64,000 nt of DNA from Alitta virens (GCA_932294295.1 OW028573.1:4134001-4198000), one strand, 5' to 3'. Shown: positions 36,784 through 49,059, counted from the stretch's first letter. Numbers and translations are program-made. The notes: a model not told the origin generated them from the sequence alone.

Positions 36784-38058
36784 GATAAAGTTTTGGTTTT
36801 TTCTCCAGGTGGTATTAACATAAATATGTATACCAATTACCTAAATCTGTATGTATTTCATTTAGAAAAATAACAAAATGTCATTGCTAGTAATCTATGA
36901 TTTATGAATTTTGTGAATAGATAGAAAAGATGGAAATTATTTTATGTGCAGGCTTTAATCTGATTACATATGGATTTGTATATTTTGTATATTCTACACA
37001 TTTCTGTCTCTGGCTTATGTATCATGAAAGCACCAAAATTGTATTTTAGTGTGATGCTTTTTACTTCATTTGGTAGGTTTAAAGAGAAACTCTGTGATAT
37101 TACTAGTTACATGAATTATAAATTATGTCCTGAAAACAATCACAAGTGGAACAAAATAGAAATCAATGACATCTTGGACATAATGTTATGCTTTTAGGCC
37201 TAATGAAAAAAGTAGGATACATTGAATGTACAGCATATCTATAGGCTATAATTTGTACTTGATCGCGTCATGTCAATTTTGTAAGACATGACATATTTTT
37301 TAAGGACTTCCATTTAAAAGTGGTAGGGGGGTGGACAGGAAAATTTTTAGACACTAAGTGCTGTTCAAAAATAGTTTCTTTCATGCAGGTGTATGTACCC
37401 TGTAAATTATGTGTTCTTCGTGTTTTGTCAACAAAATTATCATAAGTTATAATATTATGCATATATGGCAATAAGTAGAAAGTACAACAGTATGTTTGGG
37501 GTTCTTTGAAACTGATTTTGTGATCTGAGTTCAGTTTTTGTGGAATTCTACTCGTCTCTTGAGAGATGGTGGATAAAATAGTTTTGTCTGTGATTTATGT
37601 TTCAGCAGTATGTATATGCAGTATTCTAGTTCTTCATAATCAGTGTTGGGGGAAAATGATGCTACGTAAAGTTTTATGAGTTGAATGATTCTCACATTTT
37701 CACACTTAAGTGTATTATGCAAATGAATTTCAACATAAAGTTCTCTGAACTCAGTTAAGAAGTAACACCTGACATATTGATGAGAATTGAAATGTGGTAT
37801 TAGGTAAAATACAAATAATACCTTGGATACATACAGCACTTCCATTTCTCCAACACTGGTCACATGGGAATTTTAATAAATTAAAAATTTTTTGCTGCTT
37901 GTCTGGAATCAAATGTTGTTACATGTCAATCTTAGAAGTAGACCTTGACATCAGATGATTTGCAGTCACTGATGTGATATCATTGATGAAACAAGTCGTG
38001 AAGAATTTGTGCTCACTGTGTTTTAATCTGTAAATTATACAAAATCTGTAGCATTACA

Positions 38059-41000
38059 TTAATCTGTAAATTCCATAAAGTCAATTTGTTTGATCGCGTC
38101 TGCAGTGATTTGTTGGGCTGTACCATTTTTACTGTCATCTTCAACGAGACTGATGAGGAGATCAGCTACATCGCTTGGCCTGCAAAGAGAGATTAGCATA
38201 GGTATAGATCACATACTAACAATTTTTTACTAAAAGAAGTCCACAGTGTAGGGAAAAGTATGCTAAAGCTTTCTTACGGAATGTGCTTTTCAGTTTTCAT
38301 GTCCTTCAACTTCTGTTCAACATTGATAGCTCGGTCTGGTCTCACTTGCTGGCCGAACTTTGTAGCAATTGTAGCTGGGCAAATGACGTTCATTCGCACA
38401 CCATGTTTCTTATAGTTTATGTCCAACTAAAAAAAAAAGGTCAGATATATATCATCTCGCTATGTTCTTTAAATTTAAAAAGTCATATAACCTTGGAGCG
38501 CTATTCTCAAGGACTTACTGCCAAAGCTCTTGTATAAGCAACGGTTGCATGTTTGGTTGCACAGTAAACTGGACCCCAATAATCGGGATATAATCCTGTA
38601 GACCAAATAAGAAAAGACGTTAGAGTGTCATCGTAGCTAATCTTCGCAGTAATATGATACAATATGTACATGGTGTTCCAGAGTTGTTAATTCATGAACC
38701 TGAGACAGATGCAGTAGTCACAACCACTCCGCCAGATCCTCCCTTGTCTTTGCCCATAATTCGCATTGCAGCCTCTGTGGTCCGAATCACGCCAAACTGA
38801 AAGATGGATATTGCTTGTTATGTTTGTGTCATTGTCATGATTGTCTGAGGAAGTGTTGTCATGAAATATATGGATGCTTGCCTTACCACATTGACTTGGA
38901 AACAGTGCTCCCAGTTGAACTCATTTATTATTCCAGCATTGTTCACGATTATGTCCAATTGTGAGAACTTGGCTAGGGTCGCTGAAAAGAATTCTGTAAC
39001 AGAAACAAAAAATGTGTATCAGATATGGCGAGTCCTTTCTTTCACTTGCATCATTACCGACGATGTTTTGTAACTGCATAACAAGTATCAAAACATTTAC
39101 CATCGACATCTTCTTTTTTTGCTACATCACATTTCACAAATAGAACTTTGTCTTCTCCATATTTAGACTTGAACTCAGCCTCCCTAGCTTTTCCATCTTC
39201 GACGAGAACGTCTCCAAAGCTCACCTTTTATGGGATACAGAAGCAATTATTCTGGTTATAACTTTGTTCAATAGAAACAGTTTTGCTCAACAGCTCAAGA
39301 ACGTATGACTGATCTGTCACCTGAAAGTGGTGACAATAAGCAAGAAATGGGTTGTCTATAAATGGCCCACCCTGTGATTGTTATTGTTTATGAAGAAGGA
39401 TGGGTTTCGTGGCATTCATGTGAAAAAAATGTGAAATATATTTTGTGAATTTCATCCAAACAAGGCATTTCTGTTATACTGCTCTAACTGTCACTGAAAG
39501 ACTGAAGCTGGGAATGTATTATACTCTTGATTCTATATTATGCTTTACACTTAGTGGATACGAGGTAGTTTGTTTTATGAAAAAAAATCAACTGCATATT
39601 TTGTGAATGTCATCCAAATCTGAAGTCATGACTTAAGCTGAGAACAGCACAGAATACGTTGTAGTCTACATGAAAGTGAAGTTCGCAATTAAATAATCAT
39701 TATGTTGTAGGCGTGGGGCTTTCGAAGGCCAAAAATTGATGGCATGTATGACCCTACAAGGGCTTCACTGCCAGTGTTCATTGTCCCCCCCCCCCCCCTT
39801 CGCAATTCCTTGATATATGCCTCTGCCTGGACCCTTTGGCATTTTCGACCGAGCGACCTTTTTTCATAAAGATGAAATAAGCGTGGCCTTACAACAAACA
39901 CTTCAGACCTATATGGTCCTCGATTCAAAGTCAATACCATATAAAAAAAGAGGAAACCGACCCATGATATTTTAATGTTTTTTTTTAACTATGGAGACAA
40001 GAGTAGACTTGTCTCCATGATCAAACTATTTTGTTTGGTTAGTCTACAAACTCCTGCAATTGCTATATAGCATGTATAGTGTGTAGTGATATAAATATGT
40101 AGGTCATGTCAAATTCTGTTGACTGCTAACACGAAGATAATTAACCAATAGCATCATAGCAGTCAACTTGGATACAATCATATATTATAATCATTCGGAG
40201 CCCCTTATTGGATTGTTTTAAAACAGCACTTTCCCATTCTCATAAAAATCCGTATTTCAAACATAATCATTGATAATGAAATTCATGAATACATCGCAGT
40301 CCCTTATGCATTCCCTCGCAATTATCACCTGCAATATTTGGTGTAGTGATAATCTATAACTAAACTGAGGGAACGCGATTATTAATATTAATAGCTATTA
40401 ATCAGCTGATCTAATTCTTTTCTTTTAAAATGAAACCTGTTAAAATAATAAATGTGAATGCTTCAATATCACCATCGCTATAATTGATAGAACTACTGAT
40501 TAGATAGCTTTTTTATTTGGTCATTGACATGTGGAATTCTAGGACATGCGATAGTTTAATAAACTAACATAATGGCATTAAATTTGGTCAAAATATCACC
40601 ACACAGAAACTCTATTTTGGAGAGAGTGAACAGGTGAAATAAGCCCAACTGATGAATATAGATATCTTGGTACAGTTGTAAATGTAAAAGGTCAACTGTT
40701 TAAACAGAATCCCACATAAACTTGTAAAAAAAGCCCAAAGAGCAGTATATGCCCTGAAATCAAATATCAAAATAACCGGAGGACACCTGCAACCTAGTGA
40801 TGCCCAAATAAGCCCAATACTAGAATATTGCTCTGAAATTTGGTACACAAATAAATTTTGTGAAGAACTCGAAAAAATCCACCTTGTCTATATGAAAGAC
40901 ATACTTAAAGTCAAACAAAGTTTAAGCACCCTTCACTTTATGCTGAACTAAGCAGATTCCCACTCAAACTAAAAATACAATACCAACTGCTGAAATACTG

Positions 41001-42490
41001 GCAAAGTTATAAGCTATAGTGACTCACACATCCTAAAACAGGCATACCTCTCATTACTAGAACTACATGATAGAGGACAAGTAAATAGTGCACACAAGTC
41101 CATGACATTTTGAAAGATCTGAAGATGAATCATCACTGGCAAAACCAACTGATAACTGATAGGGACTTGTATAAAATTAAAGAGTTACTGTATTCTGATT
41201 TTATGGATCGAAGTATGATATCAATAAAACGATAGTACACTTAACCCTAAATTGCGAGTCTTTAAACTTTTTAAACAGGAGTTCAAACCAGAGCCATACC
41301 TCTCACAACAACATAATCTACACCATACGCTCGCATAACTTGTGCATTGAAACTGGTCGTTACACGCAGCCTTATACCCCTAAAGAAAATAGAATATGTA
41401 TCTACTGTAAATCAAATGAAGTTGAAGATGAAATGCATTTCCTCTTAGATTGCCCTCTGGACATTCAGGAAAGGATAAAACTATTAAATGTCAATATCAA
41501 ACCATTAGTACCACATTATGAAGATCTAACACAACAGACAAAATTCATAAAAAGTATGACACTAGAACAAACTGAAGCAACTAGAACTCTTGGGAAATAT
41601 GTCTTTCACAGTTTAGAGAAGAATGAAATACGAAAATCAAATGAGAAATAAATTATAAGAATAAATAAATAAATAAAGACTAAATAAATAAATAACTAAT
41701 TTCCATAAAAATTATGATATGTAAAATCAATGCTGCACTTCCTTAGTCTGTCTAAATAACTAACAAAATAAAGAGAAAAAAGGAAACAAGCCAATAAATG
41801 AATAAAAAAAAATATGGATAAAACAGTAACTGTAGACCACTGGTAGAGGTAGGTGCTACTTCTGCGCTGTTCTTGCCTGTCGGCACTACACAGCCCAACT
41901 CAATATTTTTTATTGATATTGATATGTATAAATGAAATATGTTTTTCATTGATATGTATTTGTGTTTTTTTTTCCCCCTGTATTTTGATTTTTATATTTT
42001 TTACTGTACTACAAATAGGTCAACTTTGACCTTAAAAAGTGTCAATAAAATTTATCTATCTATCTAGTTACCAAGATATTAACACGTGCATACAGATGGT
42101 TAGTAGCCCAACACACAGACTGCTTCGGGTGGCATATAGCTTCGCAAGCCAGTTCCTTGTAGTTAGCTGGTAGCAATTTGGAATGTGATGAAGGAAAAGT
42201 TTTGGCCATTTGCCCCTCCCCTTCAAAAGTTCCTGGCTACGCCAAAGAACCTCCGTCCTAAATGTTGTATTATCAATTAGGGGGCGCCAGCAGTTCAGTG
42301 TATGTGGGCGACATTGACACTTTGGTCATGCTTCTTTGAATTGCAATATTTTAGCTATTTGCATACATACGAATAACCACATTAATGAGTACATTACCTG
42401 TGCACCTTTGTCCAGCAGAGCAACAACATAGGCCAAGCCTACTCCCTGGGCTGCCCCAACTACAGCTGCTACTCGCCCCTCGATCTTCAT
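38059..42490 (-). CDS. HPGD: 15-hydroxyprostaglandin dehydrogenase-like SDR, 7 exons
   Basis: NAD-dependent short-chain dehydrogenase closest in layout to HPGD, which oxidises the 15-hydroxyl of prostaglandins; the substrate here is unknown. Exons (minus): 42398-42490, 39101-39224, 38887-38993, 38700-38796, 38519-38595, 38278-38426, 38059-38179, totalling 768 nt and 255 residues with perfect phase agreement. It opens MKIEGRVAAVVGAAQGVGLA, a Rossmann glycine motif with V in place of the usual T. D36 (NAD selectivity), NNAG at 90-93, S138, Y151 (VYCATKH) and K155 fall at the same numbers as in human HPGD, as far as I can count. The C-terminus is about 11 residues shorter. The gene converges on TMEM106. 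Intron 1 (3.2 kb) contains a decayed LINE. Another HPGD-related SDR subfamily is possible. Confidence 0.94.
40640..42066 (+). pseudogene. Decayed non-LTR retrotransposon 3' part (in HPGD-like intron 1)
   Basis: Frame-shifted remains of the same LINE family as 57533-59854, on the plus strand. Recognisable pieces are DEYRYLGTVVNVKGQLFKQ (about 40640), an ILEYCSEIW segment (about 40820) matching ILEYNSEIW of the other copy, and the C-terminal zinc-finger-like CIYCKSNEVEDEMHFLLDCP in the open piece 41340-41651. The copy ends GTGTCAATAAAATTTATCTA with a TATC-type microsatellite tail. It is antisense to the host gene and 5'-truncated. Confidence 0.85.
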
Positions 42491-43471
42491 GCTAACTGAC
42501 TAATTTAGGCCTCCTGGTGTGTATTTGAGCAGTGAGGGGACCTAGCCCGTGGCAGGTGTTCTTTGGTACCTTATTTGGTGTAAGGTCGCCTGATGTGCAC
42601 AGTGAGCTGCTTAAGGGTCGAACCAGTGCATTGCAGCGCAACCAGTGAAAAATAGGAAACAAAATTTTAAATGGTTTTTCCTTAATTGTTAAGACAGCTG
42701 ATTTGCAAAAAAAAAAAAAAAAAAAAGTCTAAATAGACACTGTATTGTAGGCTGCAAATTTGTATTTAGGTACTGATGATATATCATTAAAAAAACTAGA
42801 CAAAATTCTATACAACTTTTTAAGTCAACTCACTATAAATTGAAACCAGGACAAATGACAAATGTTGTACTATAAAGTTGTATGAAAAAGGTTTTCTTTT
42901 ATTAGACATTATCAGAAGTAAGGTTTCTCAACTCAGTTTTTCTGAAACTGCAGCAGCCTTAAAACAGTGTTTTCAGAAAAAGAAGAAAAAAATTATCAAA
43001 TAGAAACAGCCTGCATGATCACAGAGATTTTGGTCGTCATTATTACTGCCCCTTCTTAATGACTATTATGTCAATATAGATGCAAATTTCAGTTTTTTAA
43101 ATATCAAAAAGGGTTGATAACTGTATATGTAGTTTTTGTCCAAGTTTTTAGTATGAGTGCCATAATAAATGTGATTATTTCAATTTAATTCATACACGTA
43201 TATTTTCTTGGTTCTTGCTCTTTTTTTAGAGCCTTCACAAGATGTTTCTTTGTGAGTTTGTTCGGCAGCATTTCTTTTTTTTTTTCGGCTTAAATTCCTC
43301 TTTTTTTTTGGTATTCTTATTCTTTGTCTCTGCAAGAATTTCGACTTCCGCACACTGCATCAACGAATGCTGGGTTTGCTGCACCTCAATCAATCCCAGC
43401 TTAGCTCCCTGTGGAATATTGAGTATTCAGCAGTGGAAGTGAGTACTAAGCGGCTTGCCAAAGGCCACAAA
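42491..43471. other. Upstream region of the HPGD-like gene
   Basis: No gene was found. The likely promoter of the minus-strand SDR gene lies at the left edge of this segment, but no TATA box is evident. A poly-A run occurs at about 42708-42726 and T-rich tracts at about 43266-43310. Confidence 0.4.
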
Positions 43472-43538
43472 GTGGAGTGTGTTCAATGCTCGAACCTCAT
43501 TTCCTTGGATATGGAAGCAAATATCCTAACCACTCCAC
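43472..43538 (-). repeat. tRNA-like sequence (SINE head or tRNA pseudogene)
   Basis: On the minus strand the ends GTGGAGT and ACTCCAC form a 7-bp acceptor-like stem. An A-box-like GTGGAGTGGTTAGGA follows the start and a B-box-like GGTTCGAGC lies downstream. A TTCC/GGAA stem could be the anticodon arm. The D-arm resembles Glu or Asp tRNAs. The 67-nt length and the poor T-loop argue against a working tRNA. Confidence 0.4.
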
Positions 43539-43551
43539 AAACAGATGTCTG

Positions 43552-44040
43552 ACCTCAGTTCCTAGGTTCCAGTTCCTAGTTAGTTCCTACATGTTTTGAA
43601 CCTAGTTTCTAGATAGTTCCTAGGCAGTTCCTAGATAGGTCCTACGTAGTTCCTACATAGATCTTAGTTCCTACATAGTTCATACATATTTCAGTCATAG
43701 TACTTATTTCCTAGATAGTAGAAAGTTTCTAGAAGTTTTGAAACTAGTTCCTAGATAGTTCCTTACTAGTTCCTCGATATTTCCTACTTAATTCCTAGAT
43801 AGGTCATACACAGTAGTTCAAAATACTTTATTATTATTTCATACATGGTTCCTAGACTGTTTATGCATGTACATAGTTCATAGTTAACTGCTAGCCATGT
43901 AGTGCCCTAGTTCTTAGATCATTTCCAGTTAGTTCTACATCCTATTATTTAGTAAATAGACACCACTCAGAAATGAAAGACATGAACTATCCATTAAATT
44001 AACTATCATTATTTCAAGGGGAGAAGGGGGGGGGGGGGGG
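43552..44040 (+). repeat. Outer left arm of foldback
   Basis: Variants of a TAGTTCCTAGATAG-type unit repeat irregularly. Then comes unique sequence with ACATCCTATTATTTAGTAAA and CATTATTTCAAGGGGAGA, then a G tract. The same order occurs inverted in the right arm. Confidence 0.85.
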
Positions 44041-44116
44041 CCACACTTTTTGTTTTGTCACAATGTATATTATTGTGGAAATTGAGAATTGTCGACCCAG
44101 CAAACAAGGCCAATGG

Positions 44117-44407
44117 TACGGAGCTTTGAAAGGGACATGCAAAAAAAAATAAACAATGTTTTTCGTTCCCTCGCAAATATTTTCGTTCCCTCGCAAATTT
44201 TTTCACTCACTCGCAAATATTTTCGTTCCCTCGCAAATGTTTTCATTCACTCGCAAACTTTTTCGTTCCCTCGCAAATTTTTTCGTTCACTCGCAAATAC
44301 GGCTACACCCAAAACATCAACAACCAAAACGTCTACACCAATATTTGGGTAAATTACCAAAACGTCAACAAGCTATGTCTAAAACGGCTACAGCCATAAA
44401 TGTAAAA

Positions 44408-44438
<31 letters not shown>

Positions 44439-44942
44439 TAAATTTTGATCTGTAGCCGTTGTAATTTGCCTGTTGTCGTTTTGGTTAAGCACTGAAAAAG
44501 CATGTTGACATTTTGGTTGAGGGTTAATAAACCTTGTAGCCATTTTGGTCACCTGTTCATTTTAGCGTTTCTGGTTGTAGCCGTCTTGGGAATGCCATAC
44601 AATTTTGTAGCCGTTTTTGGCTGTAGCCATTTTCGCGTGTGGCCGTTTCGTCTGCACCTCACTGTGACCTTTCCCTTGGGCTGTGGCGCCCCTATGGGAT
44701 TAAGTGCGTACTTCAGTGCGAACAACAATTTTTTTTTCGTGTGAACGCATTTTTTTTTCGTGCGAACGTAAATTGTTTATGTGCGAACGGAAATAAATTT
44801 CTGTGCGAACGCAAATATTTTCGTGAACGGGAAAAATTTCTGTGCGAACGCAAATATTTTCGTTCGAACGACAATTTCTTTTCGTGCGAACTAAAATCCC
44901 CAGCCTTTATTTTTCTTTGCATGTCCCTTTAAAAGCTCCGTA
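44117..44942. mobile_element. 826-bp palindromic element with 6-bp target duplication
   Basis: CAATGG flanks both ends (44111-44116 and 44943-44948). The inverted termini begin TACGGAGCTTTGAAAGGGAC and continue through ATGCAAA. Inside each terminus is an array of short units: exact 20-bp repeats on the left, and related GTGCGAACGCAAAT-type units on the right in inverse orientation. The centre has inverted AAAACG(T/G)CTAC-like motifs and an (AT)n tract. No protein is encoded; the Phe/Ser/Leu/Ala/Asn-rich frames come from the 20-mer. It lies in the left arm of the foldback only, so it inserted after that arm formed. Confidence 0.85.
44160..44300. repeat. 20-bp minisatellite, seven units
   Basis: The unit TTTCGTTCCCTCGCAAATAT is repeated seven times with a period of exactly 20 bp. 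Variants carry CACTCAC or CATTCAC in place of CGTTCCC. Confidence 0.95.
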
Positions 44943-44948
44943 CAATGG

Positions 44949-45428
44949 TCTATATTTTCCTGACATACAAATGTCTAGAAACTGGATAGTTATCTATGCA
45001 GTAAGCACTAATGTTTGGGAAGACTCAATAGCAAAGATTTAGATTTAGATTTAGATCAATTTATTTTCATAATTTATAAATAGTACATTTTAGAATATAT
45101 AAATGAAATGAGAAGGTGCAATTAAAAAAGGGTATGGGCTATCCAATTAATACACTGTCTTGTATTTTTCCTCTTAAAAAAAACACACTTTCTAAAATAC
45201 AAATGTGTAGGAACTGGATAGTAACATATGCAGTAAGCCCCAATGTTTATTTAAACCTAATAGCTATATCAATAGGCTATCCAATGAATACACTGTCATC
45301 TATATGCTGCTATTCTATATGCACCAGTTCCTAGATATCTATGTCATATTTTTCCTCTTAAGAATGGTCTGACATACAAATGTCTAGCAACTGGATAGTT
45401 ATCTATGCCGTAAGTACCACTGTTAAGT
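44949..45428 (+). repeat. Inner left arm of foldback, ~178-bp tandem units
   Basis: The landmark CAAATGT(C/G)TAG(A/G/C)AACTGG recurs at about 44968, 45201 and 45378. GGCTATCCAA(T)GAATACACTG and TTTTTCCTCTTAA occur in the same order in each unit. The first interval is enlarged by a segment containing GATTTA repeats, which looks like a LINE tail in reverse orientation (about 45037-45060). Confidence 0.8.
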
Positions 45429-48216
45429 AGGGTGGTCCTTATCCATTATGAAAAAAAAAAAGATCCACTTTTTTTTTACTCTGACCCTCTAAATATCTTT
45501 CATTTAACAAAAATCTGCGCATATTTAGAGGTTGCTCAAAGCTCTTGAATTTCTACTCGTAGGCAGCTAAAGGTATTATATAAAGGATATTGGTCAGTAA
45601 AGTAATTATCTCACAGGAAGGACCTAAATTAAAATGATCTAATTTTTGGCAACTTTGTATGTTTATTATCATAACATACACACATTTTACACATTTGGAT
45701 ATCTTTTTTAATCCAGCAATATTCAAATTTAAGTATATTTCATCAACGACCGTTAGACATACTTAGATATACAGAGTGGACATGCACAAGAATTGTAAGA
45801 TATCTTCTTATACTCTGAGGTAACATCAATATGTGAATCATATATTTAGCAAAGAAAAGAGCCCCAATTGTTCAAATACTGAAATGAAATATTGCCTAAA
45901 TAAACTCCAATAAATGATAAATGTCAACAACAAGACAGCATTTGTACAGCAAAGGAAATATTTTCACACATAAATGCAGTATATGTGCGATAGCTTGTAA
46001 GAGTGTTCATTTGTGAGGCTTCTACTCAGTACCAGACATTATCAGTTTAATGTTGCTCTGTCATGGTCCGCTTGAGGGCATTAGAGAACCTTTTGCGATG
46101 GTCAGCAACAACCTGCGGGAGGAACTGGAGCTGCTCCTCATCATGGGTTAGGGTGCCACTGAAGTCCTGGACCAAGGCAACACCACGCTCAGCATGGTCA
46201 TTGATGACAGACAGAAACTTAATCTTGTTGGTTGCTGCTTGAAAATCAGTTAACGTTGGAGTCTCAAAAATTGTGTAGAGATTTCAAGGGTCAGCAGGAA
46301 CTTCATGGTATTTTTAGTTGTGAAATTGGGAAGTGTCTTCGTATTTAATGTTTTCATGTCAACTACAGCTCTGTTTAGAGGCTCTTTCTCACCTTCATTT
46401 GTGTTCATGGCATCAACCATAAGTGATTTGGTCTCATCAGTTACATCCATGTCAAAAAGTCCAACAAGGTATTCTGATAGATACCAAAGATGATTTGCCA
46501 TCTTCTGCCTGGTGACTTCAGAATGGCTTTAATGATTTCTGCATACTTTTGCAGATCTTGAAGGAGGCAAAGATCATTTAGTGGAGCACAAGCTGCAAGA
46601 GGGCAGTTGAACCATGCCTTAAGATAGATCTTTCAGAAGAAAAGGCAAAGATCATGAAGGCCTTTTTCTTCGCGTGCCGTGAGATGGAACTGCCCTCGGA
46701 ACATCCAAACTTTGAATGTGTAGATGACTTTTGCCATCCATCTGGCCTGGTGCATTGTCCAAGTTGCCATGAATCTCACACTGTTGCCATGCTGTGGAGG
46801 AGCTCCTAAGTATATGGAAACAAAGCTCCAAGAACTCACGATAGTCATTCCGTGGATGAAACTTGGTAAGCTGTTCATTGATGAATGAAATCAAATCTTC
46901 CTTGAATTCTTCAACATATGGTTTTGCATACACATCAGTAAATGCATCTTTATAGTCAGTTTTATCAATGAAGTTCCACTGGGACTTGAACCGCTTGAAG
47001 AACTGGATCTGAGGGCCTGAAGATGATCCCATACATTTGGTGGATGCTGCGGCAGCAAGCAGCTCCATTATATGATGCCAACATGATAAGTGGAGGAGAT
47101 CACGGCCAAGTGTCTGTTTTAATACAATGCAAACTCCTGTTAAGCGGCATGTGTTAGAGCTTGTTGTATCAAAACACATTCCACAGAATTGCTGGTAAAT
47201 TCTCCACTGCTTCAATACATCAGCAACAGCATTTAATTGAGCAACACCACTTCCTGTCTGAAGCTTGGAGACTACTAACAGTTGAGCAAAACCTTGACCT
47301 GAAACTAACACAGGAAGCCGATCAACAGTCTCTGATCCAGTAAGATCAGGCAGAAGTTTGCCATCCCAGTGTACAATAAGTACAACAATACTGTTGGCTC
47401 AAACGTAGTTCTGATAGCTCTGGCCCTTTCTTCCCGGAGATTACAGCGCTTTCGTCGAATAGTGTGGTTTAATGCCAAGTCTGTGAGGTTATGCCCAAGA
47501 CTTCTTGCAGGTTCACTGACAACCATCATGGTTGATCGATCAGACACACCACTCCTATCTAGTGTAGCAGCAAGTTGTTTGGTGATCACTTCTTTTCGGC
47601 CTCGTTTTGGATTTAGAGGGGCACCTGGAGCTGCATCCAGCAACAGGCTCCTCAGAGTCGGAGTCTTCTGCTGCAGAAGAACAGCTGCTTTCTAAGGCTA
47701 CCTTTTCATCTATTATTGCAAGACTGGCTTCTGACTTCTGTCTTCGAGCCTCTTCTTTCATCTTTTCTTTCTGTTGTCGCTTCTCCTTTTTTTCCAAGAC
47801 CTTGTCAATGGATGCCATTGAACCCTGACGTTCATTTTCTCTTTGAGCAAGAAGGAATTCTCTGTCTTCAGGAATTGTAATTAGAGTAATCCAATACCTG
47901 TTGTTTCAAAGGCAATTTAGCACCACAAATATCAGCCTGGGTCGATACTAAGAACAGTCTTCTAGTCTTTGAGGTCATTTTTGCAATGGGAAAGCTTGTG
48001 ATAAGCTGAGTAATTTCTGGTGACTGAGGAGCATCTCTTTGTGGAAGATTCTGACCAACTCAATATTCCAGGCCAACAGCTTCTGGGCTTTTGAGCAACC
48101 TCTAAATATTAATCTATTCTTGTATAACTTTGCAAGTGATGTTTTTTAGTTGATTAGAGAATTTTGAGAGGGTCAGACTACAAAAATTCAACAATCACAA
48201 ATAAGGACCACCCTAA
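45428..48216 (-). mobile_element. Decayed hAT/P-like DNA transposon
   Basis: The ends are inverted: TAGGGTGGTCCTTAT on the left and ATAAGGACCACCCTA on the right. Further inverted matches lie inside (CTGACCCTCT and ATTTAGAGGTTGCTCAAA, with its inverse near 48090-48115). It encodes a broken transposase on the minus strand. The flanks TGTTAAGT and TGTTTAGT suggest a target duplication of 6-8 bp, but the exact edges are ambiguous. It sits within a ~178-bp unit of the foldback. Confidence 0.8.
46250..47818 (-). pseudogene. Transposase pseudogene of the DDE (C2H) clan
   Basis: Successive frames on the minus strand join into one protein. They are a charged coiled N-terminus (MASIDKVLEKKEKRQQ, 47818), a segment with ITKQLAATLDRSGVSDRS (47643-47305), a segment with CFDTTSSNT and LSCWHHIMELL (47311-46652), a segment with MHQARWMAKVIYTFKVW (46878-46633), and NHLWYLSEYLVGLF (46501-46250). 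The first catalytic Asp (CFDTT) and a CxxH motif are visible, as expected for hAT/P/MULE-type DDE transposases. At least three frameshifts make it dead. This protein family is widespread in invertebrate genomes; I cannot name the superfamily with certainty. Confidence 0.75.
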
Positions 48217-48240
48217 TGTTTAGTTAGACTTAATAGCTAT

Positions 48241-48386
48241 TAATACTAATAAAGAATGAGTAACAATGAGTCAGGCATAGGTTTGGAAAATGTGCCATTT
48301 ATTGGCTGTAATGCAAACACTTACACTCGATGACTCAAAGATGAGTTTCGACAAATACACATAAAACAGGCTCTAGTGGACGTCCA
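48241..48386 (-). repeat. Ngaro repeat B2 (3' end of element)
   Basis: 146 bp, identical to B1. At its inner edge GGCTCTAGTGG and CCACTAAGAGCC (48369-48400) form a hairpin that B1 lacks. Confidence 0.9.
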
Positions 48387-48704
48387 TACCACTAAGAGCC
48401 TTTATCAGGTTAGAACATAATAACATCTTAATTTATGAAAATAAGAATACCAGGTAACTCAAACTGGCATGTTATCGAACGAACTGTCCTTACCAATAAA
48501 TTAATATTAACAATATTAACAAGTTAAGGTAACTTAAATACAGGAACCCTTACGAGCTACAAAATGTATATCAAAGTACTTACATAGACAAACACTGAAA
48601 TAAGGTATAAACAGTGTCAATAATACATGTGACATTGATCAAGTTCAAAGAAAATGAAGAACTACAGATGTGAATTTAAGAACAAGAAAGGGATGGTGGG
48701 AGGG

Positions 48705-48874
48705 GGAAATTAATGAAGCGAATGATGAAGGGAGTTGAGGGGTTGAATTTATAGTGATCGATAAGGAGATTAAGAGAAGGGCTCCTATTGGCCCAGGCGA
48801 AGTCAGCTGTGCGCGGAAGCGGAAGTAGCATTATTATTAATTAACTACATTTAATAATTAAATTACATTTAATA
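48705..48874 (-). repeat. Ngaro repeat A2
   Basis: Direct copy of A1. It overlaps the start of B1 by 5 bp (TAATA, 48870-48874). Confidence 0.9.
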
Positions 48875-49015
48875 CTAATAAAGAATGAGTAACAATGAGT
48901 CAGGCATAGGTTTGGAAAATGTGCCATTTATTGGCTGTAATGCAAACACTTACACTCGATGACTCAAAGATGAGTTTCGACAAATACACATAAAACAGGC
49001 TCTAGTGGACGTCCA
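48870..49015 (-). repeat. Ngaro repeat B1
   Basis: 146 bp, apparently identical to 48241-48386. It runs directly into the 3' end of the recombinase region. Confidence 0.9.
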
Positions 49016-49059
49016 AAAACATGCTTGACATTCCCAAGAGCCGGTTTGTGTGATTATAT

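Noticed and set aside
44089..44455. Frames with repeated Ser-Leu-Ala-Asn and Pro-Ser-Gln-Ile-Phe motifs
   Set aside because: Produced by the exact 20-bp minisatellite read in successive frames; no gene.
43552..45428. Possible CRISPR-like array because of regularly repeated units
   Set aside because: The repeats are contiguous tandem or inverted units without unique spacers, in a eukaryotic transposon context.
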